Assembly: GCA_021805585.1 (NCBI GenBank)
Contig: JAJZEY010000194.1
Span: 1-6,529, forward strand
Direction: 5' to 3'
Length of the DNA: 6,529 nt
DNA from: Planctomycetota bacterium
GTDB taxonomy: Bacteria; Planctomycetota; Phycisphaerae; WQYP01
Made by a program: the position numbers and the translations under genes. Under the pieces are notes generated by a model, which had not been told where the DNA came from, made no database searches, and saw only the letters and a list, made by a program, of their open reading frames with translations. Positions 1 through 6,529 of this stretch are shown here, in pieces; the first letter of the stretch is position 1; each line of letters begins with the position of its first letter.

Positions 1-1281
1 GGCGGCGGTTGTTGCCTCGTGGGCTGACGCCGCGCCGGCCGGGATTGATGATCGTTTTCGAATGTGGCCTTTCGTAACCGTTACCCACACTTTGCGAATG
101 CGTGCGTGACCCAACCGGCAGTGGCCGATAATTTCCGTGCCGTCAGGCATAGAGCAGATTAACTCAGGCAATTTGCCGACCAATTTCCACAGCCCGATTT
201 GGGGAGCCCTGCGGGCCGCCGCCTTTTCCAGGCTCGGAGGCAGCCATAGCGGGCTTGGAATCGCAAAGCCTTTGAGTTCGTCTGCATGAATGCAATCGAA
301 GAATTGTTTCGCGGTGGTAAATTTTTGCTTTCGTAATGCGGCGCGTGCTAAAAAATTTTCCAGTGTCTGCGTTTGCACCTTCGCGTATAGAATGGCCGTC
401 GGATTACGCGGCAGGCTAAGCCAGTATTTTCGCCAAAGTTTTTCAAATGCCGCGTCATTTTTTCCGAAAACGCGTTCCCAAGCCTGTTCCGCGGGAACGC
501 CATTGTGAAAAAGCTTAAGATAAGTGGTAAATGGTTTTGCAAACCGATGGTGATCGGCCCAGGCCAGAAAATAAATCATCGACCAGGCCTGGTCATAATT
601 CACACCCATCAGCACATCATTCCAATGGCGGTAGCTCATGGTGCGCATGGCGTGAATGGACAGCAGCTTATGCCCACGAATTTCCGCCTTTAACCGCGCC
701 AAACGCCAAGGCGGAATCCAGCCGGTCACAAAACTATTTCCGGTAAACAGGCCTTCGCCAAAATATTCCGCCACGCCTTCGTTGGCCCAAGGCGGCAGAA
801 ACCGGTGCAGGAATGCGAATGTGAACTGGTGGAAGCCTTCATGCTGAATAATATGCCACATCTGATGGTCAATGTGCGTGCCGCCGATGGCCATCAGCCG
901 CTGCCCCTGGCCATCGACCATGAAAACACCCGCACTGCCGGGCACGCCGCCGGCCCGGTAATAATCGCTGCCACGGCGGTAGATGTAAAATGGGAGTTTC
1001 TGCGTCACGTAGCCGCCGAAAATCGAGTGCAGCCGCCGCTGATAAGCGGCCGCGACAAAGTTCATGCGCAGCCATATTTGCTGCAGTATCGCGCGGCTTT
1101 CATCGGTATGAAAAACATAATAACCTGGTGGGCTGAAAGTTTTCAGTTCGACGGCCGCCACCGGCTTGGGGCCACTGGTCAGAATTGCCAGAAACAGCGC
1201 GGTAGCCGCCAAAAGTCGCCAGGGTGAAATACCGTGGGAAATCCCGAAGGCGGAACTTATGCGGTGCGATAGCTGATGCAT
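1..1281 (-). CDS. Secreted DUF1570-like putative zinc metallopeptidase (C-terminus beyond window)
   Basis: An uninterrupted reading frame of 427 codons runs from an ATG at 1281 to the left edge with no stop, so the C-terminus is missing. An in-frame TAG lies directly upstream of the ATG, so this is the earliest possible start; the ribosome site is weak (GGA about 9 bases upstream). Residues 22-43 look like a Sec signal peptide: Arg-22, a hydrophobic stretch around LLAATALFLAIL, and a likely cut after VAA (41-43). The mature part opens with a segment like those of peptidase-MA/DUF1570 proteins (PPGYYVFHTDESRAIL, 51-66). HEGFH at 147-151 gives an HExxH zinc motif, and NEGVAEYF at 167-174 supplies the likely third ligand, Glu-168, in a gluzincin arrangement. 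Residues from about 290 on match nothing I recognise. The known family is largely uncharacterised, so a peptidase role outside the cytoplasm is inferred from the motifs. It lies 59 bases downstream of gatB on the same strand and may share its transcript. Confidence 0.85.
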   Translation of the reverse strand, partial: MHQLSHRISSAFGISHGISPWRLLAATALFLAILTSGPKPVAAVELKTFSPPGYYVFHTDESRAILQQIWLRMNFVAAAYQRRLHSIFGGYVTQKLPFYIYRRGSDYYRAGGVPGSAGVFMVDGQGQRLMAIGGTHIDHQMWHIIQHEGFHQFTFAFLHRFLPPWANEGVAEYFGEGLFTGNSFVTGWIPPWRLARLKAEIRGHKLLSIHAMRTMSYRHWNDVLMGVNYDQAWSMIYFLAWADHHRFAKPFTTYLKLFHNGVPAEQAWERVFGKNDAAFEKLWRKYWLSLPRNPTAILYAKVQTQTLENFLARAALRKQKFTTAKQFFDCIHADELKGFAIPSPLWLPPSLEKAAARRAPQIGLWKLVGKLPELICSMPDGTEIIGHCRLGHARIRKVWVTVTKGHIRKRSSIPAGAASAHEATTAA

Positions 1282-1340
1282 CTACTGAATTCCATAAACA
1301 GGGGAAACACTTTTTGCCTCGTCCGCGCGTCTAACCGCGT

Positions 1341-2882
1341 TCAGGCATTAAGAATTTGCTCAAGTAATTCGCCGACCATTTTCGGGTCGGCCTTGCCGCC
1401 ACTGGCCTTCATGACCGCGCCGCGCAAAAAGCCCAGCGACGCCTGCTTTTTCTTGGGATTGGTTTTGTAATCGGAAACCGCCTGTGGATTTGCCTCAATT
1501 GCCTGACGAACCCACGTTTGGTTCTGGCCGCTGTCGCGTACCTGAAGCAGTCCAAGTTCGGTGGCTACCGCCATCGGATCTGCCTGCGGATGGGTCACCA
1601 GATGTTCAAACACACTGGCCGCGGCGGTGGCACTGACCACACCGGTTTCAGCCAGCCGGGCCAGCGATGAATATTGCACTGCGGAAACGGGAAGGTCGGA
1701 TATAAGCACCGTGCGGGCTTCGGCGGTGGCGCGTTCATTGGCAAGTTTTGCGGCCGGTCCGAGCAGCAGGTTGGTCAGTCGGCGCACCGGAGCGTCCAAA
1801 CTCAGGGCCTGATCAAAAAGTTCCGCAACCGGCTTTTCCTCGGTCAGCGAAAAGGCCTCTTTAGCGGACAAGCCAAGCGACAGATATCGCCGGCGGCGGG
1901 CAATGGGAAGTTCCGGCTGCCGGCTGTGTAATTCCTTGACCCATGGTTCGCCCACATGCAGAGGCACAAGGTCCGGGTCGGGAAAATAACGGTAGTCGTG
2001 GGCTTCCTCTTTTTCACGCTGCAGCAGGGTCAGGCCTTTGTCATCATCCCAGCCACGGGTTGATTTTCCACCGGTTGATATGGCATCCGGGGCGGCCATC
2101 CAGGCGGCAAGCTGTCGCTGAATTTCATAGGCACAGGCCCGCTCCACAGCGCGAAAACTGTTAAGATTTTTGACTTCGGTAATAGGCGTTTTGACCACGC
2201 GACCAGCATTGGGGCCATCAGGGAAAATGTGCAAATTGATGTTGGGTTCAAAGCGCATATGCCCCTGCTGCATGATGCCTTCGGACACACCCAGATACCG
2301 GCAAATCCTTCGCAGTTCTTCACCGAACAGCCGAGCTTCTTCAGGACTGGCCAAGTCCGGCTCGGTCACAATTTCCAGCAGCGGCGTGCCGGCGCGGTTT
2401 AAGTCCACCAGACTTTCCGTGGCCCCGGCCTCATGCAGAAGTTTGCCCGCATCTTCTTCCAGATGCGCCCGGCGGATACGCACCCGTTTTGATTGACCAT
2501 CCGGCAGCGGCAATTCAAGCACGCCGGGACCACACAGAGGCTGGTCGTATTGGCTTATCTGATAATTCTTTGGCAGGTCCGGATAGTAATAACTTTTGCG
2601 GTCCCATTTGGTATGAGCCGCAATTTCACATTGCAACGCCAGGCCAACCATCATGGCCATTTCCACGGCGCGCCGGTTGATAACGGGCAATACGCCGGGC
2701 AGACCAAGAATGACCGGGTCCACCTGGGAATTCGGCGCGCCGCCAAAACCATTGGCCGCACCGGTGAACATTTTAGAGACCGTGGCCAACTGCACGTGAA
2801 TTTCCATGCCGATGATCACTTGATAGTGCGGCTGACCTGTCAGGGTGCCACCGCCATAAGATTCCTGGGTACCGGGTCGCAT
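1341..2882 (-). CDS. gatB: Aspartyl/glutamyl-tRNA(Asn/Gln) amidotransferase subunit B
   Basis: GatB is the cytoplasmic subunit of GatCAB that binds misacylated tRNA, phosphorylates the Glu or Asp side chain with ATP, and accepts ammonia from GatA to form Gln-tRNA(Gln) or Asn-tRNA(Asn). The 513-residue protein is complete and close to normal length. Signatures in order: IIGMEIHVQL (23-32), KSYYYPDLPKNYQISQYDQP (96-115), HLEEDAGKLLH (140-150), LNRAGTPLLEIVTEPD (161-176), EVKNLNSFRAVE (236-247), KEEAHDYRYFPDPDL (291-305), then the helical and YqeY-like tRNA-binding tail ending near 511. By alignment to Staphylococcus aureus GatB from memory, the Mg-site residues correspond to Glu-27, His-29, Glu-143 and Glu-170, all present. 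The ATG at 2882 is supported by TTGGAG 9 bases upstream; it gives about 17 more N-terminal residues than S. aureus GatB. Oddities: the usual N-terminal zinc cysteines are absent, and the CDANVS-type motif reads FEPNIN (211-216). gatA and gatC are not in the window. Confidence 0.98.
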   Translation of the reverse strand: MRPGTQESYGGGTLTGQPHYQVIIGMEIHVQLATVSKMFTGAANGFGGAPNSQVDPVILGLPGVLPVINRRAVEMAMMVGLALQCEIAAHTKWDRKSYYYPDLPKNYQISQYDQPLCGPGVLELPLPDGQSKRVRIRRAHLEEDAGKLLHEAGATESLVDLNRAGTPLLEIVTEPDLASPEEARLFGEELRRICRYLGVSEGIMQQGHMRFEPNINLHIFPDGPNAGRVVKTPITEVKNLNSFRAVERACAYEIQRQLAAWMAAPDAISTGGKSTRGWDDDKGLTLLQREKEEAHDYRYFPDPDLVPLHVGEPWVKELHSRQPELPIARRRRYLSLGLSAKEAFSLTEEKPVAELFDQALSLDAPVRRLTNLLLGPAAKLANERATAEARTVLISDLPVSAVQYSSLARLAETGVVSATAAASVFEHLVTHPQADPMAVATELGLLQVRDSGQNQTWVRQAIEANPQAVSDYKTNPKKKQASLGFLRGAVMKASGGKADPKMVGELLEQILNA

Positions 2883-2891
2883 TCGTCATGA

Positions 2892-2897
2892 CTCCAA
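2892..2897 (-). promoter_or_regulatory. Ribosome binding site of gatB
   Basis: TTGGAG on the minus strand sits 9 bases before the ATG at 2882. It is the only good Shine-Dalgarno match nearby and supports that start over the internal Met-26 within GMEIHV, which would remove the conserved first strand. Confidence 0.7.
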
Positions 2898-2921
2898 GGG
2901 GCCAAGTATTTTCCTGCGAAC

Positions 2922-2949
2922 ATCATAACCGGCCGGCGATGCGCGGCAA
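2922..2949 (-). promoter_or_regulatory. Candidate sigma70-type promoter for gatB and the downstream gene
   Basis: On the minus strand a TTGCCG hexamer (2949-2944) and a TATGAT hexamer (2927-2922) are separated by 16 bases. They match the -35 and -10 consensus at 4 and 5 of 6 positions. Transcription would start near 2915, leaving a leader of about 30 bases that contains the gatB ribosome site. The spacer holds an 8-base palindrome, CCGGCCGG (2929-2936). The call rests on consensus matching alone; promoters of the suggested lineage are poorly known to me. Confidence 0.4.
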
Positions 2950-3140
2950 TGCCCGGTCCGCGGCGGCGGCGGTTCCTGCGCGGATGATCCTGTGCCGCCG
3001 GTTGCAAACAATCGGGTCGTTCGGCGTTGTGGTATTGGCCTTTTGTTTGCGGTACGATGAAGTATCTGAAATGTGAAGGGCATTCCCGCAATTCCGGTTG
3101 GGATTAGTACCCGGCGCGGATCACTGGTGATGGTGTCACG

Positions 3141-6100
3141 ATGGTTGGTAAGCTGAAAAATTTTCCCGGCAATGCGTTGGCTCTGGATCGCCGTGGTTTT
3201 TTAAAGGCGGCATCCGCGGCCGCGGGTGCCACGGCGATTACGATTGGTACCAGCTCGGAAACCAGGGCGGACGGCGATTATCCGGGGGTTTTGCAATTGC
3301 GGCGATCGATGGGAGCCGAACGCATCGCGCGGATTACGCCCTTGGGATACTTGTCGCGCGTGGCATCCAACCAGACCACCAAATGGGTGCAGATAGATCT
3401 GGGCCAAACGCACACCATTGATCAGATCAAGCTTATGCCGCTGCTGGGCTACAGCCCGGTTGCGGAGTATTTTCCAAGTCGCTTTCGGCTGGAAGTTTCC
3501 GCGGATGAAACATGCACCGCTCCGCACATGATAAGCGACCAGACGCAGCGCGATTTTCCGCAACCGGGCAATAAAGTGGTGACTCTGCCGGCCCATCATA
3601 GCGCCGGTCGATTCGTGCGCCTCACGGCGACGAAGCTTAACAGCGGACAATTCGGCATGTCCAAAATAGAGGTCTGGTCGGGTGGGCGGGATGTGGCGGA
3701 AGGCTGCCGCGTCACCGATTCCGACGGCCTGATTGAATTTGACGCGGCCAGCGGCGGATACATTGCGCCGCAGCCATTGGCCCATGGGGGAGGTTCGGAC
3801 CAGGCGAATTATGAAGCTTTGCGGCTGGTCTATCCCTGCATGCCTCCCTACACCGCGAATTGGAGCCGAATGGGTGTTGTGATGCCGCTGACGCGCCGCC
3901 CGCGGCCGCAGGGGGAAGGCGTGATTACGGACAATGCCGGAAATGTCATGCCCGTCGCGAACTGGAGACCGGTTAAATTCAAGGCCATAGCGCCGCAGAG
4001 CGGCGTGACAATCGGAGGCGGCCTGTTCCAGACGGTGATGGAAAATAATATTGCGTATCTACTGGGGCGTTTTGGCGTGGCGGAACTGCTGCGGCCATTT
4101 CGCCAGCGGGCGGGCAAGCCGAATCCGCCGAATCTGCCGCCACCAGTTCCATTTTGGGACACCGATCTGCCCGGTTCCAATGCCGGACGATTTATGATGG
4201 GGGCCGGCAATACCCTGCGTTGGATGGAGCATAAAGAATTGCGGCAACGGCTTGATGCGGTGGTGGCGGGAATTGCCGAATGCCAGCGACCGGACGGTTA
4301 CGCGATGGCCTATCCGGAAGATTCCATCTTTTACAGCGAACGGGCCGCGTACACCCGCTCGTGGGTTACGCACGGTCTGGTGGATGCGGGGTTGGCGGGT
4401 CAAAAGGAAGCATTTGGCGTGCTGCGGCGTTTTTACGACTGGTTTGACCGATGTGATTACCTGCCGGAATTATTGCGTCGCGCCAGCCAGGGCGTGCAGG
4501 GCATGATTGCCAACACCCGCACCTATTTTACGCCCGTCGGAAAGCCGAAGGACTTGCAGGTTATTCAGCGCTATTTTCAGGAAAATTACTGGTTGGAAGG
4601 CCTGGCCCGGCGCGACCCCCGGGCCGTCTGGCTATATCCGTATGATCATCCGCATTGCTATCTGCTGACGTCCATCACACCATACCTGGATTTATACCGT
4701 GCCACCGGCGCGGCAAAATATCTGGAAGCGGTTCTGGGCGCATGGGATCTGTATCTCTGGAACTGGCAGCATACCGGAGGGGCTATCAGCATTTGCGAGG
4801 GCTATGCGTATCCGCCACGGTCGGCATTTTTGCATCTGCAAAATGGCGAGAACTGCGGCAGCAGTTTCTGGGTCAGCCTTAATCATGGACTGCTGCAATT
4901 GTTTCCCGACCGCGAGCAATATGCCGGTGAAATTGAGAAATCCATTTATAATGTGCTTATAGCCAATCAGGCCGGGACCAGCGGCATTCGGTATCATGCG
5001 AGTCTGGATGGGCAAAAAGAAAACGGCACACAAAACAACTCCTGCTGTGAAGGTCAGGGAACGCGGCAGATCGGATCGCTGCCGGAATATATTTATTCCG
5101 TAACGGAAGATAGTGTATATATAAATTTATACGCGCAATCGTCCATTTCCTGTACAGTCGGCGGCCATTCCCTTCATCTGGCTATGGAAACACGGTTCCC
5201 TTTGCATCCGCAGGTGAAAATCAGGGTCGCACTTCCGGAACCGGTGGCGGCGGCCATTCACGTGCGCGTGCCGCAATGGGCCTGTGAAACGATGTGTGTG
5301 TATATAAACGGGAGGAAATTTGCGGTCGGCAAGCCCGGATCGTATTTGCCGCTTAAGCGCGTGTGGAAGGATGGCGATGCGATTTCCTTCACACTGCCCA
5401 TGAATGTCCGGCTTTCACTTTATGCCGGTATGGATCAATTTCCCGGTGGCCTGCGCTATGGATTCGAATACGGACCGATTTTACTTGCAGCGGTCTGCCC
5501 GGACGGAAAGCAAGACCCGTGGCAGTTGCCGATACCCGCGGACAATATCCTCGCTTGCATCACGCCCATCAATGACAAACCACTGCATTTTGCCGTGGCT
5601 GGCGCGCCAGGGCATGAATTTCGGCCATACTGGCGGATTGAAGCGGAACGATTCACCTGTTTTCCCGAACTAAAATCTCCCGCGCATTATTCAGTTGTTC
5701 CCGTGGAGGCGGGCGATTTAGCACTCGCTTCCAGAGGCGCTATCGCCACTTCGGACAGTGAATTGGCGACCGAGCCGGGCTGCACATCAAAAGTGATTGA
5801 TGGCATTATCGCCAACCCTGCGGACTTTACCGGCAACCGCTGGCATTCATCCATTGCCACGCCGCATCCGCACTGGGTGCAGGTAAAACTGCCCCGGCCG
5901 GAAAAGATTGGCCAGGTGGTCATCAACTTTGCGGATCCTCTGGGGCATCCGGTCAGTTTTCAGGGGATCATGCGGTCGAATGGCCGCGACCATGTGGTTT
6001 TTGAAGAAACGAATTATAAAGGGTGGCGGGAATACCGTGCGCACATTAAGCCGTTGCGCACGGATGTCTTTCGGTTGCTTATTCGAGCGTCGGCAAGTCC

Positions 6101-6155
6101 GCGGTATCCAAACGCGGCGCAGGTCAGTCAGATACAGCTTCTGCCGCCGGCATAG
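3141..6155 (+). CDS. Tat-exported GH127/DUF1680-superfamily glycoside hydrolase with two F5/8C-like domains
   Basis: The 1004-residue product is complete. Residues 1-43 form a twin-arginine signal: D-RRGFLK at 16-22, an Ala-rich hydrophobic stretch, and a likely cut after TRA-43, so it should be exported folded. Residues about 46-180 resemble a discoidin (F5/8 type C) domain (KWVQIDLG, 81-88; FRLEVSAD, 115-122; GRFVRLTA, 156-163). About 285-850 is a GH127-superfamily domain: helical repeats, then a beta-sandwich with VRVPQW (708-713), VYINGR (720-725), a GSYLPLKRVWKDGD stretch (733-746) and EYGPILLA (776-783). Catalytic residues match those known for beta-L-arabinofuranosidase HypBA1: Glu-553 (acid/base, after TGG 545-547), zinc ligands Glu-570, Cys-572 and Cys-636, and nucleophile Cys-635. 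About 855-1002 is a second discoidin-like domain, possibly CBM32-like (HWVQVKLP, 911-918). The start has only a weak ribosome site; the next upstream in-frame stop is at 3105. The likely role is removing terminal sugars, perhaps L-arabinofuranose, from plant or algal glycans outside the cytoplasmic membrane. The exact substrate is not shown. Confidence 0.93.
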   Translation: MVGKLKNFPGNALALDRRGFLKAASAAAGATAITIGTSSETRADGDYPGVLQLRRSMGAERIARITPLGYLSRVASNQTTKWVQIDLGQTHTIDQIKLMPLLGYSPVAEYFPSRFRLEVSADETCTAPHMISDQTQRDFPQPGNKVVTLPAHHSAGRFVRLTATKLNSGQFGMSKIEVWSGGRDVAEGCRVTDSDGLIEFDAASGGYIAPQPLAHGGGSDQANYEALRLVYPCMPPYTANWSRMGVVMPLTRRPRPQGEGVITDNAGNVMPVANWRPVKFKAIAPQSGVTIGGGLFQTVMENNIAYLLGRFGVAELLRPFRQRAGKPNPPNLPPPVPFWDTDLPGSNAGRFMMGAGNTLRWMEHKELRQRLDAVVAGIAECQRPDGYAMAYPEDSIFYSERAAYTRSWVTHGLVDAGLAGQKEAFGVLRRFYDWFDRCDYLPELLRRASQGVQGMIANTRTYFTPVGKPKDLQVIQRYFQENYWLEGLARRDPRAVWLYPYDHPHCYLLTSITPYLDLYRATGAAKYLEAVLGAWDLYLWNWQHTGGAISICEGYAYPPRSAFLHLQNGENCGSSFWVSLNHGLLQLFPDREQYAGEIEKSIYNVLIANQAGTSGIRYHASLDGQKENGTQNNSCCEGQGTRQIGSLPEYIYSVTEDSVYINLYAQSSISCTVGGHSLHLAMETRFPLHPQVKIRVALPEPVAAAIHVRVPQWACETMCVYINGRKFAVGKPGSYLPLKRVWKDGDAISFTLPMNVRLSLYAGMDQFPGGLRYGFEYGPILLAAVCPDGKQDPWQLPIPADNILACITPINDKPLHFAVAGAPGHEFRPYWRIEAERFTCFPELKSPAHYSVVPVEAGDLALASRGAIATSDSELATEPGCTSKVIDGIIANPADFTGNRWHSSIATPHPHWVQVKLPRPEKIGQVVINFADPLGHPVSFQGIMRSNGRDHVVFEETNYKGWREYRAHIKPLRTDVFRLLIRASASPRYPNAAQVSQIQLLPPA

Positions 6156-6332
6156 CGTGGGAAAATCACCGGGTCTGGTGCGCACCGGTATGTCGGCTTC
6201 AGCTTTTCGGCTATAGTATGATAAACGGCAAGGCCCCGCGGGCGGACGAACGGGATGGCCGGATCAGATTCGTCACCAGAGATTTCCGGGTTCCAGGCAA
6301 ACGTCCGTGAAAACCAGGAGTTGACTTCACGC
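6156..6332. other. Intergenic region before the HAD gene
   Basis: These 177 bases follow the glycosidase stop. They contain two short palindromes, GGTGCGCACC (6177-6186) and CCCGCGGG (6235-6242), neither followed by a T-run, so no intrinsic terminator is evident. A 30-codon frame at 6218-6310 has no ribosome site. TATAGT and TATGAT (6212-6222) could serve as a -10 element but I find no good -35. Whether the HAD gene is co-transcribed with the glycosidase is therefore open. Confidence 0.5.
6316..6320 (+). promoter_or_regulatory. Ribosome binding site of the HAD gene
   Basis: AGGAG ends 12 bases before the ATG at 6333, slightly farther than usual. A TTG at 6321 in the same frame touches the motif and is too close to be the start, so the ATG is preferred. 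Confidence 0.55.
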
Positions 6333-6529
6333 ATGCTCCAGGCCATTTTATTTGATTTTGCGAACACGCTGGGAAGTTTCGGGAAAATCCAGCCTAAAGT
6401 GCAGTTTCCCGCGGCCGCCAAGGATACCTATCAATACCTTCGGGAACGGGGTTATGCTCTGCCCCCGTTTCAGCAATATGCCACGGCACATTTTCGGACA
6501 TTTCGGCGGCGGTTTATCTGGTCGGCCAT
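6333..6529 (+). CDS. HAD-superfamily hydrolase, N-terminal part only
   Basis: Sixty-five codons plus two bases are visible before the right edge, with no stop. The product opens with a short hydrophobic strand leading to FDFANTL (residues 7-13), which is HAD motif I. The nucleophile Asp-8 and Thr-12 are present, but the second Asp expected two residues after the nucleophile is Ala-10. What follows (a helix near DTYQYLRERG, 31-40, then an Arg-rich stretch FRTFRRRF, 54-61) fits the start of a helical C1 cap as in HAD subfamily I. Motifs II-IV lie outside the window, so the reaction cannot be named. The Asp-to-Ala change argues against an ordinary phosphatase mechanism, although motif I variants with a small residue at this position (DFGNT-type) are common among HAD-like proteins. 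An in-frame TGA at 6309-6311 limits upstream extension. Confidence 0.8.
   Translation, partial: MLQAILFDFANTLGSFGKIQPKVQFPAAAKDTYQYLRERGYALPPFQQYATAHFRTFRRRFIWSA

Larger units (their letters stand above)
2883..3140. other. Divergent intergenic region between gatB and the glycosidase gene
   Basis: This 258-base stretch separates two divergently transcribed genes. It holds the candidate gatB promoter and ribosome site at its left end. For the plus-strand gene I find no convincing -35/-10 pair; TACGAT at 3053-3058 could be a -10 element but lacks a partner at the right distance. A short inverted repeat (ATCAC-TG-GTGAT, 3120-3131) lies just before the glycosidase start. Four CGG triplets in a row occur at 2961-2972. 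I see no RNA gene or terminator here. Confidence 0.6.

Noticed and set aside
805..1227. 140-codon plus-strand frame opposite the metallopeptidase gene
   Set aside because: The opposite strand carries a 427-codon frame with a signal peptide and zinc motifs; this frame shows no recognisable motif and is an antisense shadow.
2888..3076. 62-codon plus-strand frame in the divergent region
   Set aside because: No ribosome site, begins over the gatB leader, and has no recognisable domain despite one short hydrophobic stretch.
2840..3091. 83-codon minus-strand frame overlapping the gatB start
   Set aside because: Low-complexity Arg/Pro-rich product, out of frame with gatB and covering its promoter and ribosome site; no family resemblance.
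3201..3785. 194-codon minus-strand frame inside the glycosidase gene
   Set aside because: Lies opposite the signal peptide and first discoidin-like domain; composition is that of an antisense frame in GC-rich coding DNA.
6142..6152. TGCCG-C-CGGCA inverted repeat at the glycosidase stop as a terminator
   Set aside because: The loop would be a single base and no T-run follows, so it cannot be supported as an intrinsic terminator.
6212..6222. Overlapping TATAGT/TATGAT as a promoter for the HAD gene
   Set aside because: No acceptable -35 hexamer at 16-18 bases upstream and no extended -10 TG.
6218..6310. 30-codon plus-strand frame between the glycosidase and HAD genes
   Set aside because: No ribosome site and a charged, motif-free product; possible but unsupported.
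6128..6421. 97-codon minus-strand frame across the gap before the HAD gene
   Set aside because: Overlaps the HAD N-terminus, which has a clear motif I and ribosome site on the plus strand; the minus-strand product has no recognisable feature.

Overview
The window is moderately GC-rich bacterial chromosomal DNA. It holds two complete genes and two that run off its edges, with little spare DNA between them. Three traits suggest Planctomycetota, perhaps a Phycisphaerae-like lineage, with Verrucomicrobiota as the alternative. These are a DUF1570-like secreted HExxH protein, a GatB with no zinc-ribbon cysteines and an FEPN variant of a usually conserved motif, and a large Tat-exported DUF1680/GH127-type glycoside hydrolase with discoidin-like modules. 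The lineage call is an inference from protein character, not a database match.

Layout. Positions 1-1281 (minus strand) carry a gene whose 3' end lies outside the window. It encodes a secreted, DUF1570-like putative zinc metallopeptidase with HEGFH and NEGVAEYF motifs. Just upstream on the same strand, 59 bases away, lies gatB (1341-2882), the B subunit of the Asp/Glu-tRNA amidotransferase. The two are probably co-transcribed from a candidate sigma70-type promoter at 2922-2949. A 258-base divergent intergenic region (2883-3140) separates gatB from a plus-strand gene (3141-6155). That gene encodes a 1004-residue protein with a twin-arginine signal, an N-terminal F5/8C-like domain, a GH127-superfamily (alpha/alpha)6 catalytic domain with its zinc/cysteine site intact, and a C-terminal F5/8C-like domain. 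After 177 bases without a convincing gene, the 5' end of a HAD-superfamily gene begins at 6333 and runs off the right edge.

How the parts relate. gatB is housekeeping, since it amidates misacylated Glu-tRNA(Gln) or Asp-tRNA(Asn). The glycosidase is an accessory polysaccharide-degradation gene. Nothing else in the window (no transporter, regulator or sulfatase) makes it part of a visible utilisation locus. I see no mobile element, CRISPR array, RNA gene or phage gene, and no clear multi-gene novel system. The point most worth following is the glycosidase: its active-site signature (CCEGQGTR) differs from those I recall for characterised GH127 and GH146 enzymes, so its substrate is open.
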